A stretch of 64,000 nucleotides of DNA, taken from the NCBI RefSeq assembly GCF_013307435.2, contig NZ_CP102845.1:4822001-4886000 (forward strand), given 5' to 3'. The notes beneath the pieces are model-generated. The model saw only the letters and a list, made by a program, of their open reading frames with translations, searched no databases and was not told the origin of the DNA. The stretch comes from Microvirga terrae. GTDB taxonomy: Bacteria; Pseudomonadota; Alphaproteobacteria; Rhizobiales; Beijerinckiaceae. Shown one piece after another: positions 7,597 to 16,035 of the stretch (position 1 is its first letter; every line of letters starts with the position of its first letter). The position numbers and the translations under genes were made by a program.

Positions 7597-10029
7597 ATGG
7601 CCGATCTGGCTCCGGCGCCACCTCCGCCAGCCCTCCGGCCTGCGGGGTCCCCCATCCTGACCGCCGGCGGCATCGTTCTGGCGATCACGGGACTCTACTT
7701 CGGCCGCGATCTGTTCGTTCCCTTCGCGCTCGCCATCCTCCTGAGCTTCGCCCTGACGCCGCTGGTCAACTGGCTCAGACGCTGGAAGCTGCCGCGAATT
7801 GCAGCGGTTCTCGTGGCCGTGACGCTTGCCTTCATCCTGATCGCAGGCATCGCCTTTGTGGTCGGGCGCCAGCTCGTTCAGCTTGCCGACAATCTCCCGA
7901 TCTACCAGACCACCATCACCGACAAGATCCGCTCTCTGCAGGCCTCCGCTCCCGGCGGAGGGATCGTGGACAAGGTCACGACGACCATCCAGGATGTCGG
8001 CAAGCAGATCTCCGGCGAAAGGCCTCCTGACGATGTTCCGGCGCAGACACCCGGGTCCCGGCTCGGCAACGGCACCGCGCAGGAGCCAGTCACCGTGCGG
8101 CTGGAAGCCCCGCAGGCCAAGCCTCTCGAGATCATCCAGACCGTTGTCGGCCCCCTGCTCGCGCCACTGGCCACGGCCGGCCTCGTGGTGATCTTCGTGA
8201 TCTTCGTGCTGCTCGAGAGGGAGGACCTGCGCGACCGCTTCATCAAGCTGGCGGGAGCAGGCGATCTCCAGAAGAGCACCCAGGCCATCAACGATGCAGC
8301 AGCCCGGGTCAGCCGCTATTTGCTCATGCAGCTCGTGGTGAACCTGACCTACGGGATCCCGATCGGCATCGCTCTGTACTTCATCGGCGTGCCGAATGCT
8401 CTGCTATGGGGCTTGCTGGCGGCGGTGCTGCGGTTCATCCCTTACCTCGGTCCCTTCCTGGCGGCCCTCTTTCCGATTGCCCTCGCAATCGCGGTCGATC
8501 CGGGCTGGACGATGCTGTTCTGGGTCGTCGGCCTGTTCCTGGTGGCCGAGCTCATCAGCAACAACGTCATCGAGCCGTGGCTCTATGGTTCCAGCACCGG
8601 GTTGTCGTCACTGGCCATCATCATGGCGGCGATCTTCTGGACCAGCCTGTGGGGTCCGGTCGGGCTGTTCCTCGCAACGCCTCTTACGGTCTGCCTCGTT
8701 GTGATCGGACGCTATGTGCCGCAGCTCGAGTTTCTCGGCGTTCTCCTCGGCAGCGACCCGGTGCTTGCGCCGGAAGAGCGCCTCTACCAACGCCTGCTGG
8801 CCGGCAACCTGGAGGAGGCTGTGGAGATGGCCGAGGACTATGTCGACGAGCACTCCTCGCGCGAGTTCTATGACAACGTGGCCATCCCGTCCCTTCGTCT
8901 GGCCGAGAACGACCGCCAACGCAGCACCACCGACACCAACTACCGACGGCTCGTCGCCGACACGGCGATCTGCGTCGTGCGCGAGGTTGAGGACCATGTC
9001 CGAGAGAACGCCGCCTCACCTCGTGAAGGGGCGATAGATCAGGATCGCGCACCGTCCGTACGAGAGGAACGGCCCTCGCCGGTCCTCTGCCTGGCAGGAC
9101 GCACGGAACTCGATCGCGCGGCGGCCGAGATGATGGCGCAGGTGCTCCAGGAACAGGGCATCGGCACTCGGGTTCTCCCGCCGATCGCCGTCAGTCAGGG
9201 GGCCTTGGGGCAGCTCGATCTCAAACGCGTGGATGTGGTGTGCCTGTCCTACCTGCATCCGCAGCCGCAGGTTTATGCCCGCTACATCTGCCGTCGCCTG
9301 CGCCGCCGGGCGCCGCACCTGAAGCAGATCGTCTGCTGCTGGAACCTGGCGCCCGGGACGGGACAGACGGAAGACCTCAAGAGGCAGATGGCGGCCGATG
9401 CGATCTTCGTCTCGCTCGACGCCTGTGTCGACCAGGTGAATGCGTGGGTCCACCTCCCTGCATTGCCCGGTGAAGCGCCGCCGGTCCTTCCTGACGCCGA
9501 GCAGGCTCAGATTGCGGCGCTGCATGACCTGGGTCTGGCCTCGGCAAAGAGCCGTCAGTTCGACGAGGTGTCCCGGAAAGTCGCGCAGGCGTTCGACGTC
9601 CCGATTGCCCTTGTTTCCTTCGTGGACGAGGTGCAGCATCCCCAGCCGGACGCGGCAAGCCTGCCCCAGGACACTCAGGTCGCGCAGCGGGCTGCTCACG
9701 AGGAATCGCTCGACGCGCACGTGATCACGGCGAACGAGGTGCTGGTGTCCGAGGACGTCACGGAGGATCCGCGCTTTGCCGACGATCCGCTAGTGCTGGA
9801 GAAGGGCATCCGCTTCTACGCCGGGGCTCCGCTACGGACCTCGTCGGGGCTGGTGATCGGCACCCTGTGCGTCATCGACATGCGGCCCCGCGAGTTCCAG
9901 GAGCCGGATTGCCTGCGCCTCCAGGTCATGGCCGACGAACTGATGAGCCAGATCGAGCGTCGCTCTGTGGAACAGATGGGCAGCCCCCAAGCCGACCTCG
10001 TCACCCACCCCCCCGCCGTCATCTCGTGA
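7597..10029 (+). CDS. AI-2E-type permease with C-terminal GAF domain
   Basis: The 810-residue protein starts at ATG 7597 with AAAGG about 9 nt upstream. Residues ~20-390 form the AI-2E family transporter domain (about 8 membrane segments, including FIPYLGPFLAALFPI and the NNVIEPWLYGSSTGLSSLAI block). Residues ~390-490 are a charged linker. Residues ~494-590 (PVLCLAGRTELDRAAAEMM to CCWNL) look like a small alpha/beta domain resembling B12-binding or receiver-like folds. Residues ~640-796 are a GAF domain (FDEVSRKVAQAF, ISLVSFVDE-like strand, EDVTEDPRFADDPLV, YAGAPLRTSSGLVIGTLCVID). The C-terminal sensor half suggests cytoplasmic ligand control of transport. Substrate unknown; the symbol of better-known relatives is not assigned. 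Confidence 0.82.
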   Translation: MADLAPAPPPPALRPAGSPILTAGGIVLAITGLYFGRDLFVPFALAILLSFALTPLVNWLRRWKLPRIAAVLVAVTLAFILIAGIAFVVGRQLVQLADNLPIYQTTITDKIRSLQASAPGGGIVDKVTTTIQDVGKQISGERPPDDVPAQTPGSRLGNGTAQEPVTVRLEAPQAKPLEIIQTVVGPLLAPLATAGLVVIFVIFVLLEREDLRDRFIKLAGAGDLQKSTQAINDAAARVSRYLLMQLVVNLTYGIPIGIALYFIGVPNALLWGLLAAVLRFIPYLGPFLAALFPIALAIAVDPGWTMLFWVVGLFLVAELISNNVIEPWLYGSSTGLSSLAIIMAAIFWTSLWGPVGLFLATPLTVCLVVIGRYVPQLEFLGVLLGSDPVLAPEERLYQRLLAGNLEEAVEMAEDYVDEHSSREFYDNVAIPSLRLAENDRQRSTTDTNYRRLVADTAICVVREVEDHVRENAASPREGAIDQDRAPSVREERPSPVLCLAGRTELDRAAAEMMAQVLQEQGIGTRVLPPIAVSQGALGQLDLKRVDVVCLSYLHPQPQVYARYICRRLRRRAPHLKQIVCCWNLAPGTGQTEDLKRQMAADAIFVSLDACVDQVNAWVHLPALPGEAPPVLPDAEQAQIAALHDLGLASAKSRQFDEVSRKVAQAFDVPIALVSFVDEVQHPQPDAASLPQDTQVAQRAAHEESLDAHVITANEVLVSEDVTEDPRFADDPLVLEKGIRFYAGAPLRTSSGLVIGTLCVIDMRPREFQEPDCLRLQVMADELMSQIERRSVEQMGSPQADLVTHPPAVIS

Positions 10030-10077
10030 CCACCGTCGTCACGCCTCCCCCGTTGTCACACCTCCCCCATCGTCACA

Positions 10078-10150
10078 GGGCTTGTCCCGGTGGTCTCGAT
10101 CGGTGAAGCGCGGCGCTTCACACAATCGGGATGGCCGGGACAAGCCCGGC
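10078..10150. repeat. REP-like palindromic repeat
   Basis: GGGCTTGTCCCGG at 10078-10090 pairs perfectly with CCGGGACAAGCCC at 10136-10148, and a second hairpin, GTGAAGCG/CGCTTCAC (10103-10121), sits in the loop. This nested fold matches the style of dispersed intergenic palindromes common in Rhizobiales. Just upstream (about 10037-10075) GTCAC recurs three times with CCTCCCCC between, a short degenerate direct repeat. Confidence 0.7.
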
Positions 10151-10509
10151 CATAACGGTGAAGGGAGAGGCACATCCCTCCTCGTGTCATCACCAGCCTC
10201 GTGCCGGTGATCCCGACTTTCGCCCGAGCGAGCCAAATCCGGTTCAACGGCGCCGCCGGCCGAGTGGTCGACAACATGCACCAACTCGTCAACAGGCTTG
10301 CACATCCGAGCCGCCTCATGGTCTGTCTGATCGTCGAGCGTCCGGGTTGCCGGCGCACTGCCGTGGGAGTCACGATAGCCGAGGAGGTTGAGCCTGAACG
10401 TGCGAGGGTGCGGAAGGCGGCAAGGTCCGTCGGATTGCTCAACGAGTCGACTGGAACATGAATGCGTTGGTGGATCGTCCGGTGAGCCCTCGCCGGTAGA
10501 GAGCCTCTA
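10151..10509. other. Intergenic stretch, no gene seen
   Basis: About 360 bases after the palindromic repeat up to the stop of the TetR gene. Both strands contain only short ORFs without protein-like composition or ribosome-binding sites. No structured RNA is recognised. Confidence 0.5.
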
Positions 10510-11190
10510 TTAAGAGGGCTTCTTCGGCTTCCTGAGGTCACATCTCGGTGGAACGATCATTTGGCTTATGAAGAGACGGAGCGCCTTGCGCACGGCGACG
10601 GGAGGCGGTTCGGACGGATGCCACTCCGGGAAATGACCATCGATGGCCATGCGGGCCAATCCATAGACATAGGCGCGGGCAGCCAGAACGAGATAGTCCA
10701 GATCAACATCCAGGGCAAGCCGCCACTGATGTTGGACTCGGGTCAACAACTCAACCATTGTCTCACGAATAGCTCTGTTCTGGTCACGCAGACTGGGGGA
10801 CGCTTCGAAGTCAATCACGGTACGGGAACTGATGATCTGAAAGTGGGTGGGATTGGCCAGCGCCCATTCGAGATAGCCCTGACCGATCGCTTCGAACGCG
10901 GCTACGGGATCAGCGCTATCGACTTCCGACGCGGCTCTGGCGACTGATCGTGTAAGCCGATCCATCGCCTGTTCGGCGACAGCCGTCAGGAGCGCCGTTT
11001 TTGATCGGAAGTGCCGGAACGGCGCTCCTGGCGAAACGCCTGCACGCTTTGCCACCTCGCGCACGGACAGTTGCTCGACCCCGCGCTCCTCGATGAGTTC
11101 GACAGTCGCCGCAATGAGCGCCTCGACCAGGTTGCCATGATGATAGGGCTTGGGCTGGTCGCCTGCCTTCGTGACGGATTTTTCGGCCAT
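10510..11190 (-). CDS. TetR-family transcriptional regulator with WHG-type C-terminal domain
   Basis: The 226-residue protein has a TetR helix-turn-helix at residues about 22-68 (ELIEERGVEQLSVREVAKRA then GVSPGAPFRHFRSKTALLTA). The C-terminal ligand domain has the GQGYLEWALANPTHFQII block that resembles the WHG subgroup. The ATG at 11190 is chosen because the longer ORF to 11262 would start inside the operator palindrome at 11254-11270. It is divergent from an exported-protein, reductase and NTF2-like gene set, and two matching operators lie between, so local repression is likely. Confidence 0.85.
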   Translation of the reverse strand: MAEKSVTKAGDQPKPYHHGNLVEALIAATVELIEERGVEQLSVREVAKRAGVSPGAPFRHFRSKTALLTAVAEQAMDRLTRSVARAASEVDSADPVAAFEAIGQGYLEWALANPTHFQIISSRTVIDFEASPSLRDQNRAIRETMVELLTRVQHQWRLALDVDLDYLVLAARAYVYGLARMAIDGHFPEWHPSEPPPVAVRKALRLFISQMIVPPRCDLRKPKKPS

Positions 11191-11213
11191 TTCTGACTGA
11201 TAGCACGCTTCAA

Positions 11214-11270
11214 TGTAATCAGCGATTATTTTGTTGACCCAGTCTCTGTTGCATGTAATCACTGATTACA
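11214..11270. promoter_or_regulatory. Two TetR-type operators in the divergent promoter region
   Basis: TGTAATCACTGATTACA at 11254-11270 is a perfect 8+1+8 palindrome. A second copy, TGTAATCAGCGATTATT at 11214-11230, has the same left arm and a degraded right arm. The copies are exactly 40 bp apart, close to four helical turns, so two dimers would sit on the same face. Both lie between the starts of the TetR gene and the exported protein gene. Confidence 0.78.
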
Positions 11271-11288
11271 CCCTCGATGGAGATCCAC

Positions 11289-11735
11289 ATGCTTCGTTCC
11301 GCCCTGTTGACCAGTCTCGCTCTCCTGGCATCGCCGATCGGGTTGGCTTACGCCGAAGACCGCCCCATCCTGGAGATCGTTTGGCCGCAGCCCGGTTCGG
11401 CTGTCGAGCTTGGGAATGATCCTGAGAAGGCGACAGGCATAGTGGTGAAGAGCAACTTCACACTGCTCCCCGCAGGTCAGTGCGGCGCGAACCGCCAATG
11501 CGGCCATGTGCATATGAAGATCGATCCGGACGGCGACACCTGCAACATCCCGGGCAAGCCATACAACAGCATGAACAGCGACTTCGGAGGCGACCTCATC
11601 AAGGCTCGCTTCGGCCATTGCCCGAAGGCTACGGGCCAACACGTAATCGGCGTCCTCCTCGCCGATGATCACCACAGGCCCGTTCTCGTGGACGGCAAGC
11701 CGGTGACCGCCTTGGTGACCGTCACGACGAAGTAA
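11289..11735 (+). CDS. Small exported protein of unknown function
   Basis: The 148-residue product begins with a clear signal peptide (MLRSALLTSLALLASPIGLAYA, cleavage likely before EDRP). The mature part of ~125 residues is beta-rich, with a CGANRQCGHVHMKIDPDGD segment and a further Cys in RFGHCPK, so three or four cysteines could form disulfides or bind metal. The ATG at 11289 has GGAG 6 nt upstream (11279-11282); the longer reading from 11277 adds four residues ahead of the signal peptide. It is the first gene facing the TetR regulator. I do not recognise the family with certainty. Confidence 0.72.
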   Translation: MLRSALLTSLALLASPIGLAYAEDRPILEIVWPQPGSAVELGNDPEKATGIVVKSNFTLLPAGQCGANRQCGHVHMKIDPDGDTCNIPGKPYNSMNSDFGGDLIKARFGHCPKATGQHVIGVLLADDHHRPVLVDGKPVTALVTVTTK

Positions 11736-11874
11736 GCAATCTGACGCCCTGTCGGAAGGAGCGACGTCGTTGTGGATCTGGTCCAGCACTCTGCATGGCG
11801 AAGTCGATCTCGCCCCAATCACTCCCCTGTCTAATTTCTGGAAGCAGCCGCAGGCTCGGACGAAAGGAAATCCG

Positions 11875-12942
11875 ATGACCATTGTGCTGGATGAAGATCC
11901 CCGGGATACGACTGTCCTGGTGACAGGCATCAGCGGATTCCTCGCTGGCCACATCGCTTTGAAACTGCTTGAACAAGGGTATCGGGTGCGAGGAAGCCTG
12001 CGGCGCATCGATAGGAGCGATGCGATACGCGACGAACTTGGATCCCACAGTCATGGGGATGTTACGGAGAACCTCAGCTTTGTGCAGGCCGATCTCGACA
12101 GCGATGATGGCTGGGCTGCCGCTGTCGAGAATTGCCGATATGTCATTCACACGGCGTCACCCTTTCCCCCCGGCTTTCCCGAGAACGAGCGTGAGCTGAT
12201 CCGCACAGCCCACGATGGTGCGTTGCGCGTGCTCCGCGCGGCACACCAAGCGCGGGTCGAGCGTGTCGTCATGACGTCATCGGTGGCGGCCACGAACCAT
12301 GGCGACGGCCAGGCACCTTACACCGAGGATAATTGGACCGACCCGGATAGCCCCCGCGCGACTCCCTATTACAAGTCGAAGACGCTCACCGAGCAGACTG
12401 CTTGGGCCTTTGCACGAGAAGTCGGGCTCGACCTCGCCGTCATCAATCCGAGCGTGATCCTTGGGCCTTTGCTCGGCACGAAGATTGGGACGTCCGTGGG
12501 CTTGATCCATCACCTGATGTCCGGACACTTCGAGGGCATTCCACGCTTTGGCTTTTCCGTCGTGGATGTGCGCGATGCTGCGGATGCCCACATTCGGGCG
12601 ATGACGAATCTAGCCGCTGGCGGGCAACGCTTCATTGTCGGAGGCGGGTTCTTCTGGCTCAAGGACTTGGTGGCCGTTCTTGCGCGCTCCTTTCCCGACC
12701 ATGGTTCCCGGTTGCCGACCCGTGAAGTTCCCGATGACGTCGTCAGAGACATGGCGAAGTTCGATCCCAATGCACGAACGATCGTTCATGAACTCGGTCG
12801 GGATCTGAGCGTCAGCGCAGCAAAAGCAAGGCGTATCCTGAACTGGAGCTCACGGCCGGACAAGGAGTGTATCCGGGCCAGCGCACAAAGCCTCATCGAC
12901 CTGGGGTTGGTATCTGTCGAGAGGCCGAACCAGCACGCTTGA
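11875..12942 (+). CDS. NAD(P)-dependent extended SDR, dihydroflavonol/aldehyde reductase type
   Basis: The 355-residue protein has the Rossmann motif VLVTGISGFLAGHIALKLLE at residues ~14-33 and the active-site YYKSK (YxxxK) near 164-168, preceded by the catalytic serine region VVMTSSVAATN. These are the marks of the DFR/aldehyde-reductase branch of extended SDRs. It should reduce an aldehyde or ketone in the cytoplasm with NADPH or NADH. The ATG at 11875 has GAAAGGAAA upstream; an upstream ORF extension to 11770 lacks support. It lies between the exported protein and an NTF2-like gene, probably in one TetR-controlled transcript. Confidence 0.85.
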   Translation: MTIVLDEDPRDTTVLVTGISGFLAGHIALKLLEQGYRVRGSLRRIDRSDAIRDELGSHSHGDVTENLSFVQADLDSDDGWAAAVENCRYVIHTASPFPPGFPENERELIRTAHDGALRVLRAAHQARVERVVMTSSVAATNHGDGQAPYTEDNWTDPDSPRATPYYKSKTLTEQTAWAFAREVGLDLAVINPSVILGPLLGTKIGTSVGLIHHLMSGHFEGIPRFGFSVVDVRDAADAHIRAMTNLAAGGQRFIVGGGFFWLKDLVAVLARSFPDHGSRLPTREVPDDVVRDMAKFDPNARTIVHELGRDLSVSAAKARRILNWSSRPDKECIRASAQSLIDLGLVSVERPNQHA

Positions 12943-12996
12943 CCCGCCGCCTCCAGCAGAGACCTATCGATTCATTTCCCAGAATGGCGAACACCC

Positions 12997-13401
12997 ATGA
13001 CAATCCCCACCACCGGCGCGTTCTCACCGGCCAATGAGGCCGAATTTCTGCGGGAAACGGAACGTGCCAGGCTTCGCGCCCTGGTCAGCGCTGATATTGA
13101 TCGGGCACAACACTTTCATGCCCCAGACTTCCAGCTGATAACGCCGATCGGCGTGGCTCTTTCAAAGCAGGACTATATGGGCGCCATCGCCTCCGGGCAG
13201 CTCAAGTACTTGGCATGGCAGCCAGGCGATATCGCCGTGCGGCTCTATGAGGGGGGCGCGGTTCTTCGGTACAGCGCTCAGCTTGAGGTTGTCTTCGGCG
13301 GGCACAAAGTTCCCCTCAGAGACTACTGGCACACCGACACTTATGAGCATCGTGATGGACATTGGATGGTCGTCTGGTCGCAAGCCACGGCCATTCGATA
13401 G
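12997..13401 (+). CDS. NTF2-like / DUF4440 protein
   Basis: The 134-residue protein has the small alpha+beta cone fold pattern of DUF4440: a long N-terminal helix (AEFLRETERARLRALVSADID), then HFHAPDFQLITPIG, and a final WMVVWSQATAI strand. Members bind or convert small molecules, or are only structural; no catalytic set can be named. It starts 54 nt after the reductase on the same strand and ends the TetR-linked gene set. Confidence 0.78.
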   Translation: MTIPTTGAFSPANEAEFLRETERARLRALVSADIDRAQHFHAPDFQLITPIGVALSKQDYMGAIASGQLKYLAWQPGDIAVRLYEGGAVLRYSAQLEVVFGGHKVPLRDYWHTDTYEHRDGHWMVVWSQATAIR

Positions 13402-13450
13402 GCAAAGTCCGTCGACCTCCTCAATCAGGGCATGAACCCCCTCGATTCAC

Positions 13451-13490
13451 GATGCCGCTTAGGACGAAGGTAGTCGTCCTAAGCGGCATC
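13451..13490. repeat. Perfect 17-bp inverted repeat
   Basis: GATGCCGCTTAGGACGA at 13451-13467 pairs with TCGTCCTAAGCGGCATC at 13474-13490 around a 6-nt loop. It lies between the converging NTF2-like gene and the glycerate kinase reading frame and may end transcription from both sides, though no T-run follows. It could also be the end of the repeat sequence at 13500-13705. Confidence 0.7.
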
Positions 13491-13499
13491 GCAATGTCT

Positions 13500-13705
13500 C
13501 TGCGTCTGCTAAGGGCAAGGCACTCCGCCGGCGGTCGACGGCCAGCCTGCCGATCCATTCCCATCTGCCGGATCAACGTCTCCTGTGGGTCAAGGAGTAA
13601 CGTTGGGCGGACCAATTGAAGGTCCGCTCGTCGTGCCTTTGCAGAAGTTCGGCCTACTTCCGGAACGTGCCAATAAGCGACATTCGCACTATGGCAGGCG
13701 CCCAC
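13500..13705. repeat. Dispersed-repeat-like sequence at the glycerate kinase 3' end
   Basis: This stretch has the look of non-coding repeats that recur between genes in Rhizobiales, with phrases such as GGTCCGCTCGTCGTGCC and CCAATAAGCGACATTCGC. Read on the minus strand it yields the peptide style ([13 protein letters not shown]) often seen when such repeats are translated by accident. It replaces the normal end of the glycerate kinase gene. Homology was judged by eye. Confidence 0.45.
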
Positions 13706-14976
13706 ATACATGATCAGGATGGCCCGGAAATCGTTGACGTTCGTTCTGGTCGGACCCGTAACGAACAGGTCGTTCACGGCATTGAACGCGGTCCAGGCGT
13801 CGTTTCTTGCGAGAAGGTGATGCGCCTCGAGACCGCGTGCCGCCAACCGGGTGACAGCCGACCCATCCGTGAATGCGCCGGCATTGTCTTCGGAACCGTC
13901 GATTCCATCGGTATCGGCGGCCAGGGCGAAGAGGCCGCCCCTTCCGGCGATCTCGATCGCGAGGGCAAGAAGGAACTCCGTATTCCGCCCTCCCTTTCCA
14001 TCCCCCGGATCGTAACGGTGCATTCCCCACCAGACAGCAGGACCAAGGGCCTCTCGGACGGTCCACCCTTGCGGAGGATATCGTCGACAGTTGCCACATG
14101 CGCCTTGGCGACTTCCCGCGCCTCGCCCTCGATGGCGTCTCCGAGGACGACTGCCCGCACCCCCAGTTTTTGCGCCCGCGCCGCAGCCGCCGCAAGGGAG
14201 GCCGCCGCAGACACGATGACCTTGACCTCATTGCTGGCGAAGCACGGATGGTCCGGATCAGCATCCGTCCCGTTCCGGCGCTTCAGGAAGTCCATCACCC
14301 GCGCAGGCAGGCGGAGGCGATGCCGCTCAATGATCCGGAGGGCCTCCGCGGGCAATGCCCGGTTGGCAACCGTCGGACCGGAGGCAACCAGCCCTGGGTC
14401 GTCGCCCGGGATATCCGATACGATGAGGGTAACGACTTTCGCGGGGTAGGCTGCAAGCGCCAGGCGTCCTCCCTTGATCGCCGAGAGCTGGGTGCGCACG
14501 ACGTTCATCGCGGAGATGGGTGCGCCTGACGCCAGAAGCACCTCCGCAACCGCGATCTCGTCGTCCAGGGTCAGACCGTCCTGAGGCAATGCCAACAGCG
14601 AGGATCCGCCGCCCGAGATCAACGCGACGACAAGGTCGTCCTCGCTCAAGCCCGAGACGGTTTCCATGAGACGACGGGACGCCATCAGGCTCGCGACATC
14701 CGGAACGGGATGACTGGCCTCGATGATCTCGATCCTGTTGCAAGGAGCATGTGATCCGCGCCTGGTGACCACGATACCTTCAAGGGGATCGTCCCAAAGC
14801 GCCTCGAAGGCTCGGGCCATCTCGGCGGATGCTTTGCCGGCCCCGATGACGATCGTTCGCCCCTTTGGCCTTGCCGGAAGATTGGCCCTGATCGCCTCGT
14901 ATGGATCCGCGGCGGTCACGGCTGCGGCGAACAGGGACGTCAGAAAGGTCTTGGGATCGTGATCGACGGCCATCGA

Positions 14977-15957
14977 TCAGGCCGCGACCATGTTCGTCGG
15001 CTGTCCACGTTCGAAGGCTTCGATGTTGTCGACCAGTTGGTCGGCAAGACCCTGGACAGCTTCGTGGCTAGCCCAGGCGACGTGCGGGGTGAGAATGAAG
15101 TTCGGAAGGTCGAGCAGCCGCATCAGCGGATGGTCGGGCGGCGGTGGTTCGGTCGTGACCACGTCGAATCCTGCCCCACTGACCTGCCTCTCCCGCAACG
15201 CACGCTCGAGGGCGATCTCATCGACGAGCCCTCCGCGGGCCGTGTTGATCAGCAACGGACGACGGGCCATCATCGCGAACTCGTCGGTGGAGATCATGTT
15301 GCGGGTGGATGGCATCAGGGGAGAGTGAAGGGTGATCACGTCGCTCTCTCGCAAGACCTGCTCGAAGGGCGTGTAGAGCGGACCCATTCCGGTCGTGCCC
15401 TTGTAGTCCGAGAAGAGCACCTTCATGCCAAAGGCATGGCCAAGATCGGCCACGGCACGTCCCAGAACCCCGTCCCCGATGATGCCGAGGGTCGAGCCGG
15501 CAAGGTCGCGAATTGGGTAATCGAAGTAGCAGAACTGGCCGGTCTCCTGCCAACGCCCGGCGCGGACGGAATCATGGTAGGCGACCAGGCTGCGGCGCAG
15601 CGCGAGGATCAGCGCAAACGTATGCTCCGGCACAGTATTGACGGCATAGTTACGGATGTTCGTGACGCCGATCCTGCGTTCGGCACAGGCGGCGACGTCG
15701 ACCACGTCCGTGCCCGTTGCGGCGATGGCAACGAGCCGGAGGTTCCTCGCGTCTCCGATCGCCTCGCGGCGAACGGGGACCTTGTTGGTGATGACGATGT
15801 CGGCGTCGCGGATACGTTCCGCCACCTCTTCCGGCTTGGTCCGGGCGAACGCGACGAGTTCATGGGGAAACGAGAACGCCCGCAAGGTGATGTCCTCAGG
15901 CAGGGTGTCGCGGTCGAGCACGACGATGCGCGCGGTCTTCTTGAGACTCTCGGACAT
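14977..15957 (-). CDS. D-2-hydroxyacid dehydrogenase, glycerate dehydrogenase/hydroxypyruvate reductase type
   Basis: The 326-residue NAD-dependent enzyme has the nucleotide-binding GIIGDGVLGRAVADLG near residues 154-169, the substrate Arg in NTARGGLVDE and the catalytic His in TPHVAWASHEA near the C-terminus. It would reduce hydroxypyruvate or glyoxylate, or run in reverse. It ends 4 nt before the glycerate kinase start, so the two are co-translated, and it stands 78 nt after tctA. The pairing with glycerate kinase favours a glycerate-forming role. Exact substrate is inferred. Confidence 0.85.
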   Translation of the reverse strand: MSESLKKTARIVVLDRDTLPEDITLRAFSFPHELVAFARTKPEEVAERIRDADIVITNKVPVRREAIGDARNLRLVAIAATGTDVVDVAACAERRIGVTNIRNYAVNTVPEHTFALILALRRSLVAYHDSVRAGRWQETGQFCYFDYPIRDLAGSTLGIIGDGVLGRAVADLGHAFGMKVLFSDYKGTTGMGPLYTPFEQVLRESDVITLHSPLMPSTRNMISTDEFAMMARRPLLINTARGGLVDEIALERALRERQVSGAGFDVVTTEPPPPDHPLMRLLDLPNFILTPHVAWASHEAVQGLADQLVDNIEAFERGQPTNMVAA

Positions 15958-15982
15958 GGGTAATGGACCTGTTCGTGATCGA

Positions 15983-16015
15983 GGGACAGGGTGCGCATGC
16001 CGCGGTCCCTGTCCC
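15983..16015. terminator. Hairpin between tctA and the hydroxyacid dehydrogenase
   Basis: GGGACAGGG at 15983-15991 pairs with CCCTGTCCC at 16007-16015. On the + strand it is followed by GTTGTTTT, but the flanking genes are on the minus strand, where no T-run follows. It may lower downstream expression or protect the tctA message end rather than terminate fully. Confidence 0.45.
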
Positions 16016-16035
16016 GTTGTTTTATTCAGGGGGCC

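Larger units (their letters stand above)
13421..14973 (-). pseudogene. Glycerate 2-kinase (MOFRL family), frameshifted
   Basis: From ATG 14973 the frame gives the N-terminal kinase domain: VIGAGKASAEMA, HPVPD, ALISGGGSSLLALP and SDIPGDDPGLVASGPT. After [13 protein letters not shown] the correct frame shifts: [37 protein letters not shown] and [11 protein letters not shown] lie in another frame from 14023. Adding one base to the C5 run at 14002-14006 restores one protein. The enzyme makes 2-phosphoglycerate from glycerate, linking the cluster to glycolysis. Beyond about 13708, where MOFRL proteins normally stop, the frame runs on ~95 codons into repeat sequence. The lesion may be real or a base-calling error. 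Confidence 0.85.

Noticed and set aside
10037..10080. Short GTCAC/CCTCCCCC repeats as a CRISPR-like array
   Set aside because: Units are under 20 bp, only about three copies exist, spacers are not unique and no cas gene is near.
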